Part shown: positions 15,931 to 24,067 of the stretch, piece after piece
How the letters are laid out: each line of letters opens with the position of its first letter
Position numbering within the stretch: position 1 is the first letter of the stretch
Assembly (NCBI GenBank): GCA_028278065.1
Contig: JANQFA010000107.1
Span: 1-33,419, forward strand
Length of the DNA stretch: 33,419 nucleotides
Direction of reading: 5' to 3'
DNA from: Myxococcota bacterium
Lineage (GTDB): Bacteria; Myxococcota_A; UBA9160; JAFDET01
Position numbers and translations under genes: made by a program
Notes under the pieces: generated by a model
Seen by the model: the letters and a program-made list of their open reading frames with translations, nothing else
Databases searched by the model: none
Told to the model about the DNA's origin: nothing

Positions 15931-18842
15931 CGGACGTACCCACGATCGGACTGTCGCGGCGCACGTTCCTGGCGGCGGGCGCCGCCGGGGTCACGGCCCT
16001 GGGCCTCGGCCTGTGCCGCCTCGAGGAGAAGGCAGCGCCCCCGCCTGCACCGGACGAGCCCGCACCGCCGCTCCCGTACGACGGCCTCGGCGACCTCTAC
16101 CGCGACGCCTGGCGCTGGGACCGCGTGGTGCGCAGCTCCCACGCCCGCGCCAACTGCATCTCCACCTGCTCGTGGAACGTCTTCGTCAAGGACGGGATCG
16201 CCTGGCGCGAGGAGCAGAACGCGCTCTACGAGGCCTCGGAGCCCGGCGTCCCGGACTTCAACCCGCGCGGCTGCCAGAAGGGCGCCTGCTACACGCACCT
16301 GATGTACGAGCCCTCCCGCGTGGTCCATCCCCTGCGCCGGGTGGGCGAGCGCGGCTCGGGCCGCTGGAAGCGCGTCTCCTGGGACGAGGCGCTGACGGAG
16401 ACCGCCGACGCCATGATCGACGCGTCGGTGGCGTCCGGCACCGGGGCCATCGTCTACGACCACGGCACCACCAACATCGACTTCGGGCCCGACACGGTGG
16501 GCGAGATGCGCCTCTTCCGCAGCCTCAACGCCACGGTCATCGACTCCTGGGCGGGCGTCGGCGACATGCCCTACGGAGCGGTGCAGACCTGGGGCATGTA
16601 CAACTGCGAGGGCACGTCGGACGACTGGTTCAAGTCCGACTTCATCGTGGTCTGGGTGGGGAATCCCGCCTACACGCGAATCCCCGAAGTCCACTTCATG
16701 CACGAGGCGCGCTACCGCGGCGCCAAGCTGGTGGTGATCGCGCCCGACTACAACGCCAGCGCGATCCACGCCGACTACTGGCTCAATCCCAGGGTCGGCA
16801 CCGACGCCGCCCTGGCCCTGGCCATGGCCCAGGTGATCCTGCGCGAAGACCTGTACGACGCGGCGTACGTGCGCGAGCAGACCGACCTGCCCATCCTGGT
16901 CCGCGAGGACAACGGCCGTTACCTGCGCGCGTCCGACCTGAAGCGCAACGGCGACGACAAGGTCCTCTTCTTCTGGGACGAGGCGCGCGACCGGCTGGCG
17001 AAGGTGCCCGGCGCCAAGGGCGAAGGCGGCCGCTCGCTGGCCCTGGGCGCCCTGCGCCCTGCCCTGGCCGGACGCAGGACGGTGAAGCTCGTCGACGGCA
17101 CCGAGGTCTCGGTGCGGCCGCTGCTGGAGCGGATGCGCGAGCACCTGGATGCGGAGTACACGCCGGAGCGGGCCGCCGCCGCCAGTGGCGTGTCGGCCGG
17201 CACCATCGAGCGCCTGGCCCGGGAGATGGCCGGGGCGGACAGCGCCATGATCTACTCGTCGTGGGGCGCCTGCAAGCACTACCACAGCGACCTGGTACAG
17301 CGCGCCAAGATCCTGCTGATGGCACTGACCGGGAACCAGGGCAAGAGCGGCGGCGGGCTGCGCGTGGCCTCCTGGTGGCCCATCGAGGGCTTCGACCGCC
17401 TCTCCTCGGGCTCGGGCGAGTTCGACCTGACCACCAAGGTCAAGGCCATCGTGCGCAAGGTCACCGGCAACCTGGGCTGGCGGGACTTCGAGGATCTGAT
17501 GCTGTCGATGCTGCCGCGCCGTGGCAACACGCCGCTCATGCCCTGGCTGTACGTCCACGCCGGCTACAAGGAGATCTGGGACCGCAAGGAGTGGCAGGAC
17601 CCGGCCGTGCCGCGCTCCACCGCCGAGTACATGAAGGAGGCGATGGACGCGGGCTGGATTCCGATCCGACCGGACCCGGGCGTCGATCCCAAGGTCTTCA
17701 TCTTCACCGGGCCCAACCCGTTGCGGCGCTGGCCCTCGCCCCAGGTGGCGCGCAAGCACCTCTGGCCCAAGCTCGACTGGATCGTGGACGTGAACTTCAA
17801 GATCAGCACGTCCGGGCGCCAGGCCGACCTGATCCTGCCCACCGCCGGCTACTACGAGAGGGACTCGCTGAAGTACTCCCAGGCCTACCTGCCGTACCTG
17901 GTGATGTGCGAGAAGGCCGTGGAGCCCCTGGGCGAGGCCAAGCCGGAGTGGGAGATCTTCGGCCTGCTGGCGCGCAGGATCCAGGGCCGCGCCGAGGAGC
18001 GCGGCGTGTCCCTGGTGCGCGACTGCGTCGGTGGCGACGTGGACCTGGCGAAGACCTACGACATGTGGAGCGGCGACGGAGAGCTGCACGAGGGCAATCC
18101 CAAGGCCGTCCTCGACAAGCTGCTGCGCCTGACCACCTCCACCGGCAAGAAGGGCCTCGAGGCGACCCAGGCTACGGGCATGCTGCCCATCGTCGAAGCC
18201 AAGGGGGACTGGAACCCCCTCTACTCCGTCGCCTCGGACTACGAGCCCGGCAAGACGCTCTACCCCCACGCGCGCATGGTCGAGGACAAGGAGATCTGGC
18301 CCACGCTGACGGGCCGCCAGCAGTTCCTGATCGAGCACCCCTGGTACGAGGAGATGGGCGAAACCCTGCCGGTGCACAAGGAGCCGCCGCGCGCCGGCGG
18401 CGAGTATCCTCTGCGCATCACCGGCGGCCATACGCGCTGGTCGATCCACGCCACCTGGCGGGACTCCCAGCTCATGCTCCGACTCCAGCGCGGCGAGCCT
18501 GCGCTCTGGATGTCGGACCGCGACGCCGCCGAGCGTGGTATCGCCGATGGCGATCGGGTCCGCGTGCACAACGACAACGGCGAGTTCGAGGCCGTCGCGA
18601 AGCTGGCGGCTGCCGTGCAGCCGGGCCAGGTGGTGATCTACCACGCCTGGGAGCCCTACCAGTTCAAGGACTGGAAGGGCCAGCAGGAGCCCGTCGTGGC
18701 ACCGTGGAAGGCCCTCCACCTGGCGGGCGGCTACGAGCAGATCCACTACCGCGCCATCTACGGCGCGCCCGGCCACTCCCCGCGCGGCGGCACCGTGGAC
18801 GTCGAGCTCGCCGGTCGCGCCGGTCAGCGCGCCTCGGTGTAG
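15927..18842 (+). CDS. Type II DMSO-reductase-family catalytic (alpha) subunit, paralog D
   Basis: 971 residues from TTG 15927, which overlaps the stop of paralog C (TTGA) and has AGAGG just upstream; no ATG or GTG lies nearby that would keep the signal peptide. Tat signal LSRRTFLAAGAAGVTALGL (RR at 11-12), Cys30, then a Pro-rich linker like that of C. FS0 ligands: His72, Cys77, Cys81 and Cys116 (HX4C, CX3C, CX34C). Candidate Mo ligand Asp213 in VGDMPYGAVQTWG. C-terminal TGGHTRWSIHATW and YHAWEPYQFKDW. TGPNPLRRWP and the QTWG block make it closest to B among the paralogs by eye. It is last in the mobB operon; its 3' end overlaps the convergent acyl-CoA ligase gene by 19 bases. Confidence 0.94.
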   Translation: MTDVPTIGLSRRTFLAAGAAGVTALGLGLCRLEEKAAPPPAPDEPAPPLPYDGLGDLYRDAWRWDRVVRSSHARANCISTCSWNVFVKDGIAWREEQNALYEASEPGVPDFNPRGCQKGACYTHLMYEPSRVVHPLRRVGERGSGRWKRVSWDEALTETADAMIDASVASGTGAIVYDHGTTNIDFGPDTVGEMRLFRSLNATVIDSWAGVGDMPYGAVQTWGMYNCEGTSDDWFKSDFIVVWVGNPAYTRIPEVHFMHEARYRGAKLVVIAPDYNASAIHADYWLNPRVGTDAALALAMAQVILREDLYDAAYVREQTDLPILVREDNGRYLRASDLKRNGDDKVLFFWDEARDRLAKVPGAKGEGGRSLALGALRPALAGRRTVKLVDGTEVSVRPLLERMREHLDAEYTPERAAAASGVSAGTIERLAREMAGADSAMIYSSWGACKHYHSDLVQRAKILLMALTGNQGKSGGGLRVASWWPIEGFDRLSSGSGEFDLTTKVKAIVRKVTGNLGWRDFEDLMLSMLPRRGNTPLMPWLYVHAGYKEIWDRKEWQDPAVPRSTAEYMKEAMDAGWIPIRPDPGVDPKVFIFTGPNPLRRWPSPQVARKHLWPKLDWIVDVNFKISTSGRQADLILPTAGYYERDSLKYSQAYLPYLVMCEKAVEPLGEAKPEWEIFGLLARRIQGRAEERGVSLVRDCVGGDVDLAKTYDMWSGDGELHEGNPKAVLDKLLRLTTSTGKKGLEATQATGMLPIVEAKGDWNPLYSVASDYEPGKTLYPHARMVEDKEIWPTLTGRQQFLIEHPWYEEMGETLPVHKEPPRAGGEYPLRITGGHTRWSIHATWRDSQLMLRLQRGEPALWMSDRDAAERGIADGDRVRVHNDNGEFEAVAKLAAAVQPGQVVIYHAWEPYQFKDWKGQQEPVVAPWKALHLAGGYEQIHYRAIYGAPGHSPRGGTVDVELAGRAGQRASV

Positions 18843-20452
18843 ACGTCCGAGCCGAGGGGGTCGAAGGCCTCCAACAAGAAGCGCTCCTGGGGCTTCTCCG
18901 AGGCCGTCTTGGGGATCTCGTCCACGACCTGGAGGTAGGAGGGGACGAAGTTGGCCTCCAGGTCCCTGCGGCAGGCGGCGAAGACCTCGGCCGCGTCGAA
19001 GGCGCCGCGGTCGCTGGGCACGATGGCGGCCACCACGTCCTTCTCTCCGGGCGCGCCCGACGCGGCCTTCACCCCGTACACGAACACGTCGGACACGCTG
19101 GGCAGCTCGGCCAGGGCCTTCTCCACGAAGCCCACGTTGACGAAGTCGCCGTTGTGCCGGATGCCGCCGCCCTTGCGGTAGTCGAAGAAGAACCAGCCGT
19201 CGGCGTCGCTGTGGCCCATGTCGCCGCTGCGCAGCCAGCCACCGTGGGTCTTCCTGGCCGAGGCCTCCGGGTTCTCGTGGTACTCGACGCTGGCCCTGGT
19301 GCCGTCGGCGGGACGCGAGCAGATCTCGCCCACCACGCCGGGCGGGCACTCCACGTCGTTCTCGTCCAGCACCTTCATCTCGAGGCCGCCCACGGGCTTG
19401 CCGAACGAGCCCACGGGCCCCTGGCCGATGGGCTTGACCGCCAGTCCGCCCTCGACGGCGCCGTACCACTCCAGGATCTGCACGTCGAAGCGACGCTCGA
19501 AGGACTCCCAGATGGCGCGCGGCATGCCCGCGCTCATCACGAAGCGCACCGGGTTGTCGGCGTCGTCCGGCTTCTCGCGCTCGCTGTAGATCGCCGTGGC
19601 CATGCCGCCCAGCAGGGAGAAGGCGGTGCAGCCGTGGGCGCGGCAGACGTCCCAGAGCCTGGACTTGGTGAAGCGCCGGCTGAAGACGCCGCGCAGGCCC
19701 ATGTTGAGAGAGGGCGCCAGGGTCACGGCCTGGGCGTTGCCGTGGGTGAGCGAGAGACCGGTGTAGGGCCGCTCCTCGCCGACGCGGTAGCCGGCCAGGT
19801 GCCCCACCAGGGCGAAGGCGCCGAAGCGCATGTTGGGGAACACCACGCCCTTGGGATCGCCGGTGGTGCCCGACGTGTAGATGATCTGGAGCGGATCCAG
19901 GATCCCCTCGAGCCGCACGTCCACCGTGGACGCCGGCTTGGCCAGTGCCTCGCCCAACGAGTCCACGGCCGTCGCGTCGGCCAGCGGCATGGCCGACTCG
20001 CCCTCGCCGGTCTCCAGCGCCAGGATCCACTCCAGGCCGTCCACCGCGTCTCGCGCCGCGAGTGCCTCGCCCAGGCAGTAGTCGGCGCAGACCACCCCGC
20101 GGCAGCCGGCGTTGCGCAGCATGAAGGCCAGCTTGTCGCCGCGCGTGCGCGGATCGATGGGAACGAACACACAGCCGGTGATGGAGGCGGCGATCATCGT
20201 CTCCACGAACTCCGGGTGGTTGCGCATCATCAGCGCGAAGCGCTCGCCGCGCTCCATGCCCCGCGCCAGCAGCGCCGCGGCCAGGCGGTTGCCGTTCTCG
20301 GCGCAGTCGGCGTAGGTGCGCACCTCGTCGGGAGTGGCGCCCCCGTCCAGGCTCAGGTGCTCGAAGGTGAGCACGTCCAGGTCCGGGTTCTCCTCCGCAC
20401 GGATCCGGATGAGGTCCGCCAGGACCATCGGGTTGGGCTCACGCTGGGCCAT
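18824..20452 (-). CDS. Acyl-CoA synthetase (AMP-forming ligase)
   Basis: 542 residues of the ANL superfamily, activating a carboxylic acid to its CoA thioester with ATP. Motifs: P-loop YTSGTTGDPKG (192-202), WYGAVEGG (A5-type), GDMGHSDADGWFFFDYRKGG (A7/A8-type hinge region) and the C-terminal PKTASEKPQER with catalytic Lys520. The hinge reads YRKGGGIRHNGDFVN rather than DRxKD, as in the CaiC/FadD17-like branch that acts on short or side-chain acids. Last gene of a four-gene operon (25 bases after the thiolase), and convergent with paralog D. With the thiolase and dehydrogenase it would degrade an acyl side chain. The substrate cannot be read from sequence. Confidence 0.92.
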   Translation of the reverse strand: MAQREPNPMVLADLIRIRAEENPDLDVLTFEHLSLDGGATPDEVRTYADCAENGNRLAAALLARGMERGERFALMMRNHPEFVETMIAASITGCVFVPIDPRTRGDKLAFMLRNAGCRGVVCADYCLGEALAARDAVDGLEWILALETGEGESAMPLADATAVDSLGEALAKPASTVDVRLEGILDPLQIIYTSGTTGDPKGVVFPNMRFGAFALVGHLAGYRVGEERPYTGLSLTHGNAQAVTLAPSLNMGLRGVFSRRFTKSRLWDVCRAHGCTAFSLLGGMATAIYSEREKPDDADNPVRFVMSAGMPRAIWESFERRFDVQILEWYGAVEGGLAVKPIGQGPVGSFGKPVGGLEMKVLDENDVECPPGVVGEICSRPADGTRASVEYHENPEASARKTHGGWLRSGDMGHSDADGWFFFDYRKGGGIRHNGDFVNVGFVEKALAELPSVSDVFVYGVKAASGAPGEKDVVAAIVPSDRGAFDAAEVFAACRRDLEANFVPSYLQVVDEIPKTASEKPQERFLLEAFDPLGSDVYTEAR

Positions 20453-20477
20453 CTCGCTCTCCCGCCGCCGACGCGGC

Positions 20478-21710
20478 TCAGACCTGGAGGAGGGTCACGA
20501 CCATGGCCGCCACGTCGGGACCGATGTTGCCCCCGCCATTCTGCGCCAGGCCGACCCGCGCGCCCTCGACCTGACGCTCGCCGGACCGTCCCTGGAGCTG
20601 CTCGGCAAGCTCCACGATCTGCGCGATCCCGGTGGCGCCCACCGGATGGCCCTTGCGCAGCAGCCCGCCCGAGGTGTTGACCGGCAGGCGCCCGCCCAGA
20701 CGCGTGACGCCCTCCTGCACGAGCCGCCCGCCCTCGCCCTTGGCACACAGGGACAGGTACTCGTAGGCCAGGATCTCGGCCGGGGCCGATGCATCGTGCA
20801 GCTCCACCACGTCCAGGTCGTCGGGTCCCAGCCCGGCCTCCTCGTAGGCCTCCCGCGAGCAGACCTCACCGGCGCCTTCCTCGCCGTAGCCGTGGTCCCA
20901 GCCGGAGCGCAGGACGCTCGACACCACCTTGACCGGGCGCTGGATCCCGAGCTGTCGGGCCTTGGCCTCGCTGACCAGCACCACCGCAGCGGCGCCGTCA
21001 CCGATCGGCGAGCACATGGGGCGCGTCAGGGGCTCGGCGATCATGGGCGCCGCCAGCACCTCCTCCACGCTCAGGTGCTCCCGGAACTGGGCGCGCGGGT
21101 TCAGGCTTCCATGGAACGAGTTCTTGGACGATACGGCCGCGAACTGCTCGGCGGTGGTCCCGTACTGGTTCATGTGCGCGCGGGCCGCGGCGGCGTAGAT
21201 GTCCATGAACATGGAGCGCTTCTCGCCGGCCCCGGAGGAGCCGCTCTTGGCCCCGCCCTGCTTGGCCTGGTCTTGGAGGCGCTGCATGATCTCCTGCATC
21301 GCCTCTACGTCCACCGCACCGCTGAAGGCGCCGAACGACTTCTTCTTGTCCGGGTGGTAGAGCTTCTCCACGCCCAGGGCGACCACCACGTCGTAGAGCC
21401 CGGCGCTGACCATGGCAGCCGCCTGGTGCAGCGCGGTCGAGGCGCTGGCGCAGGCGTTCTCCACGTTCACGACCGGCAGCCTGCCCAGGCCGATGGAGCG
21501 CAGGATCACCTGGCCGCGGATGCTCTCCTGTCCCGTGACCAGGCCCGCGGCCGCGTTGCCGACCCAGGCCGCCTCCAGGTCGTCGAGCTTCAGGCCCGAA
21601 TCGGCTACCGCCCCCTGCACGGCCTCCGCGCCCAGGGCCTTGAGTCCCGTGTCCAGGTGCTTTCCGAAGTGCGTCATTCCGACGCCGGCGACGACTGCGT
21701 TGAGGCGCAT
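20478..21710 (-). CDS. SCP2/SCP-x-type thiolase
   Basis: 410 residues of the thiolase fold: GVGMTHFGKH at the N-terminus, nucleophile Cys87 in VENACASAST, ELHDASAPAEI in the middle, GHPVGATG (catalytic His) and QNGGGNIG at the C-terminus. The last motif carries Gly where classical biosynthetic and degradative thiolases have their second catalytic Cys (CxG), which is the SCP-x/lipid-transfer-protein (Ltp) type, known from sterol side-chain and related branched acyl-CoA degradation. Probably cleaves, or retro-aldol cleaves, a CoA-linked side chain. AGGAGA is 8 bases before the ATG. Operon spacing 27 bases to the nitroreductase and 25 to the ligase. Confidence 0.9.
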   Translation of the reverse strand: MRLNAVVAGVGMTHFGKHLDTGLKALGAEAVQGAVADSGLKLDDLEAAWVGNAAAGLVTGQESIRGQVILRSIGLGRLPVVNVENACASASTALHQAAAMVSAGLYDVVVALGVEKLYHPDKKKSFGAFSGAVDVEAMQEIMQRLQDQAKQGGAKSGSSGAGEKRSMFMDIYAAAARAHMNQYGTTAEQFAAVSSKNSFHGSLNPRAQFREHLSVEEVLAAPMIAEPLTRPMCSPIGDGAAAVVLVSEAKARQLGIQRPVKVVSSVLRSGWDHGYGEEGAGEVCSREAYEEAGLGPDDLDVVELHDASAPAEILAYEYLSLCAKGEGGRLVQEGVTRLGGRLPVNTSGGLLRKGHPVGATGIAQIVELAEQLQGRSGERQVEGARVGLAQNGGGNIGPDVAAMVVTLLQV

Positions 21711-21737
21711 GGGGCATCTCTCCTGTTGGGGTCCCGC

Positions 21738-22526
21738 TCAGATCAGGCCGTGGCCCTTGATGCCGAGCGCCTTCTGCAGGTATTCCAGCTCCGCCTCGCG
21801 CCAGGGCAGCGGGCCCGGCTCCTGGATCATCCCGTCCTGCTTGAGCCCCTCCACGACCTCCTTGTCGCGGGGGAACGGCTGGCCGTAGCCGTTGATGTGG
21901 AAGAGGTCCTCGAAGGGCTGGCGCGGGCGCTGCCCGCCGGCCTCGGGGGTCTCCGCCGGGTAGCCCACGGTCTGGAGCAGCAGGACGCGACAGGTCTCGG
22001 GCAGGCCCAGGTTCTGGCGGATCTGCTCGCCGTGGGGCGTGCCCAGGCAGCAGGTGCCGAGTCCCTGCTCGAAGGCCACCAGCGTGGCCTGGGCGATGCC
22101 CTGGCCGCAGTCGATCTCGTTCAGACCGGGCTGCTTGAAGGTCTCCAGCATGGACTCGAAGATCGGAATGATCTTCCCCTCCAGCTCCTGCTCCTTGCCC
22201 TCGCCCACGCCCAGGGCGCCGGCCTCGAGCAGCTCGCGCAGGCGGTCCGACTGTCCGTCCACGGCGGCCGTGTCCAGGTACCAGACGATGACCACCGGCG
22301 CGTAGCGGATCTGGTATCCGGCGATGGGCGCGAGCAGCGCGTCGATCACTTCCTGGGGCGCCGTGTCCTTGAAGACGACCACGGCGCGCAGGCTCTGCAC
22401 GTTGCCCCAGTGCGAGGCGAGCCGCGCCGCCTCGAGCATGCGCTGGATCTTCTCCGGCTCGACCGGCCGGTGGGGAAGCAGGAAGCGAATGGACCGCCGG
22501 TTGCCGATGACCTGCCTGAGTTCCAT
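21738..22526 (-). CDS. Nitroreductase-family flavoprotein
   Basis: 262 residues of the FMN-binding nitroreductase family: N-terminal RRSIRFLLPHRPVEPEKIQRMLEAARLA shows the usual RRS(I/V)R start (given as RRSIRFLLPHR), then SHWGNVQSLRAVVV (FMN contact), a long central insert, LNEIDCGQGIAQATLVAFEQGLGTCCLG (the family core, C-A-Q-shifted) and VGYPAE near the C-terminus. Family members reduce nitro groups, quinones, enones or halogenated rings with NAD(P)H. Its place between an acyl-CoA dehydrogenase and a thiolase suggests reduction or rearrangement of an unsaturated acyl-CoA or ring intermediate; that is inference. It is 17 bases downstream of the dehydrogenase gene. Confidence 0.88.
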   Translation of the reverse strand: MELRQVIGNRRSIRFLLPHRPVEPEKIQRMLEAARLASHWGNVQSLRAVVVFKDTAPQEVIDALLAPIAGYQIRYAPVVIVWYLDTAAVDGQSDRLRELLEAGALGVGEGKEQELEGKIIPIFESMLETFKQPGLNEIDCGQGIAQATLVAFEQGLGTCCLGTPHGEQIRQNLGLPETCRVLLLQTVGYPAETPEAGGQRPRQPFEDLFHINGYGQPFPRDKEVVEGLKQDGMIQEPGPLPWREAELEYLQKALGIKGHGLI

Positions 22527-22543
22527 GGTTCCTCCGTCGGGCT

Positions 22544-23749
22544 TCAGAGCTTCTCGGCGCCGACCAGCCCGAGCAGGTCGTTGCAGCCGTCTTCGATCAT
22601 CGAAGCCCGCGCGTCGCGCAGGAGCTTCTCGGCGGGGTACTCCCGGCTCAGGCCGTTGCCCCCGTAGATCTGCAGGCCCAGGCTCGCCACATCGTAGGCA
22701 GTCTGGGTGCAGAAGGTCTTGGACGCGATCGAGTACTGCACCAGCGGCGGGTGGGTCGCGTTGTAGAGCGCGACGCGCCGCGCCAGCGAACGCGCAGCCT
22801 CCACCTGGGAGAACATCCTGAAGAGCTTCGCCTTCACGTTCTGGTGCTCGAAGATCGGCACACCGCCCTGGATGCGCTCCTTGGCGTAGGCCAGGGCGTT
22901 CTCGAGGGCGGCGCGGGCCACGCCCACGAAGATGGTCCCCATGGCCGCGTTGGCCATGGCCAGCACCATCTCCACGACGGCGCCGTAGGCCTCCTTGCCG
23001 ATCACCATGTACTCGGCGGGGATGCGAACGTCGTCGAAGAAGATCTCACCCTGATTCAGCGCGCGCTGACCCAGCTTGTCCAGAGGCGCGCCGCGCGAGA
23101 CGCCGTCCAGGTCCAGGGGCACCAGCGCCACGCCGCCACCCTTGAAGCCCGCGGCCAGGTCGATGGTGCAGAACAGCGCAGCCGTGGTGGCGATCGTCCC
23201 GTTGGACACCCAGGCCGCCTTCTGCCCGTTGATCACCCACTCGTTCCCGTCCTGGCGCGCCACGCAGTTGGGACGGATCGTCGGATCGTCGAAGTGGGGC
23301 TGGTCGAAGGCCAGGGAGTCGCTGCCGTGGTCCGGCTCGGTGATCGCCCAGCAGCCGATCTCCGGACGGTCGGGCGAGGCGAAGCGCTCCATTAGCTCGG
23401 GCCGCATCGAGATGCGCGCGAACATCGCGGGGAAGCCCGCCACGCCCAGACCGATCGCCAGGCCCGAGTCGCCCCAGCCCAGCTCCTCGCTCACCAGGTA
23501 GCGCAGCCGCGCGCGCTGGATCGGGTCGCCTTCCGGATCCCCGTCGTCGAGAGCGTCGAACTGCAGCGCCCGATACTGCTCGAAGACCTTCCACAACACC
23601 GATTCCGGAGCGATCACCTGGGACGGGTCCGCCAGCCGGTCCAGCTCGGCACCGGCCGGCCGCATCACCTCGGCGGCGAACTTGTGGGCGGTGTGCCGGA
23701 CGGCCTGCTCCTCGTCCGACAGGCCGACCTCGATGTCCTCGAGGGGCAT
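22544..23749 (-). CDS. Acyl-CoA dehydrogenase
   Basis: 401 residues of the FAD-dependent acyl-CoA dehydrogenase family, forming the alpha-beta double bond of an acyl-CoA. Seen: WAITEPDHGSDS (signature 1), a VINGQKAAWVSNGTIATTAAL strand (split as VINGQKAAWVSNG and TIATTAAL), QVEAARSLARR and the C-terminal IYGGNGLSREYPAEKLLRDA with MIEDGCNDLLG, where Glu386 is at the catalytic-base position of medium-chain enzymes. ATG 23749 has GGAGG 8 bases upstream; the open frame beyond it is antisense-like noise. It is the first gene of the minus-strand operon, with palindrome 3 about 60 bases upstream. Confidence 0.93.
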   Translation of the reverse strand: MPLEDIEVGLSDEEQAVRHTAHKFAAEVMRPAGAELDRLADPSQVIAPESVLWKVFEQYRALQFDALDDGDPEGDPIQRARLRYLVSEELGWGDSGLAIGLGVAGFPAMFARISMRPELMERFASPDRPEIGCWAITEPDHGSDSLAFDQPHFDDPTIRPNCVARQDGNEWVINGQKAAWVSNGTIATTAALFCTIDLAAGFKGGGVALVPLDLDGVSRGAPLDKLGQRALNQGEIFFDDVRIPAEYMVIGKEAYGAVVEMVLAMANAAMGTIFVGVARAALENALAYAKERIQGGVPIFEHQNVKAKLFRMFSQVEAARSLARRVALYNATHPPLVQYSIASKTFCTQTAYDVASLGLQIYGGNGLSREYPAEKLLRDARASMIEDGCNDLLGLVGAEKL

Positions 23750-23809
23750 GGGCACTTCCTCCGACGTGGATGATCGTGCCAGACTGAACCATCCGTCGGC
23801 GGGCCCGAG

Positions 23810-23825
23810 TATGACCGGGGTCATA
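23810..23825. promoter_or_regulatory. Operator-like palindrome 3 (TATGAC CGGG GTCATA)
   Basis: A perfect 6+6 inverted repeat, 61 bases upstream of the acyl-CoA dehydrogenase start on the minus strand. The distance is nearly the same as that of palindrome 1 from paralog A, supporting a shared activation geometry. It ties the acyl-CoA operon to the same regulator as the Mo enzymes. Confidence 0.75.
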
Positions 23826-23951
23826 GGCGCACCTGCGCCGACGAGTGCGAGTCCTCCCACCGCCCGCCACCAGAAGCGCCAGCCCCTCCGGGTCAACCGA
23901 GCGCCGCGGTCGGCGGCCCGATCCGGGGAACACGCGGATTCCTACTGCCGG

Positions 23952-23967
23952 CATGACGGCGGTCATA
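23952..23967. promoter_or_regulatory. Operator-like palindrome 4 (CATGAC GGCG GTCATA)
   Basis: One mismatch in the outermost base of the left half. It ends 100 bases before the GTG of paralog E, farther than in the other units, so a longer leader is expected. It shares the 15-base core TGACGGCGGTCATAC with palindrome 5. Confidence 0.72.
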
Positions 23968-24067
23968 CACCCCGGCAGCCATTCCGCGGCTGAATCTCAG
24001 CTCGAAGTCACCCCGTGGCGGGACGTTCGACTGAGACCGATCCAGCGAAGCGAAGGAGGAACGAAGC

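Larger units (their letters stand above)
23750..24067. other. 318-base divergent promoter region with two operators
   Basis: No gene is supported here. It separates the acyl-CoA dehydrogenase operon (minus) from paralog E (plus) and holds palindrome 3 near the left gene and palindrome 4 near the right gene, so each operon has its own copy. Directly after palindrome 3 is a second short perfect repeat, GGCGCA CC TGCGCC (23826-23839). AAGGAGGA at 24053-24060 is the ribosome binding site of paralog E. No clear -10/-35 pair is visible. Confidence 0.6.

Noticed and set aside
3205-18842. Nitrate reductase (NarG) identity for the alpha subunits
   Set aside because: They are about 920-970 residues against about 1240 for NarG; the gamma gene is of the EB_dh heme type, and no NarI or NarJ is present. 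The closer match is the wider type II DMSO-reductase family.
18824-18842. Frameshift or wrong stop at the 19-base overlap of paralog D and the acyl-CoA ligase
   Set aside because: Both proteins keep family-like C-termini, and convergent overlaps of this size are common in compact genomes.
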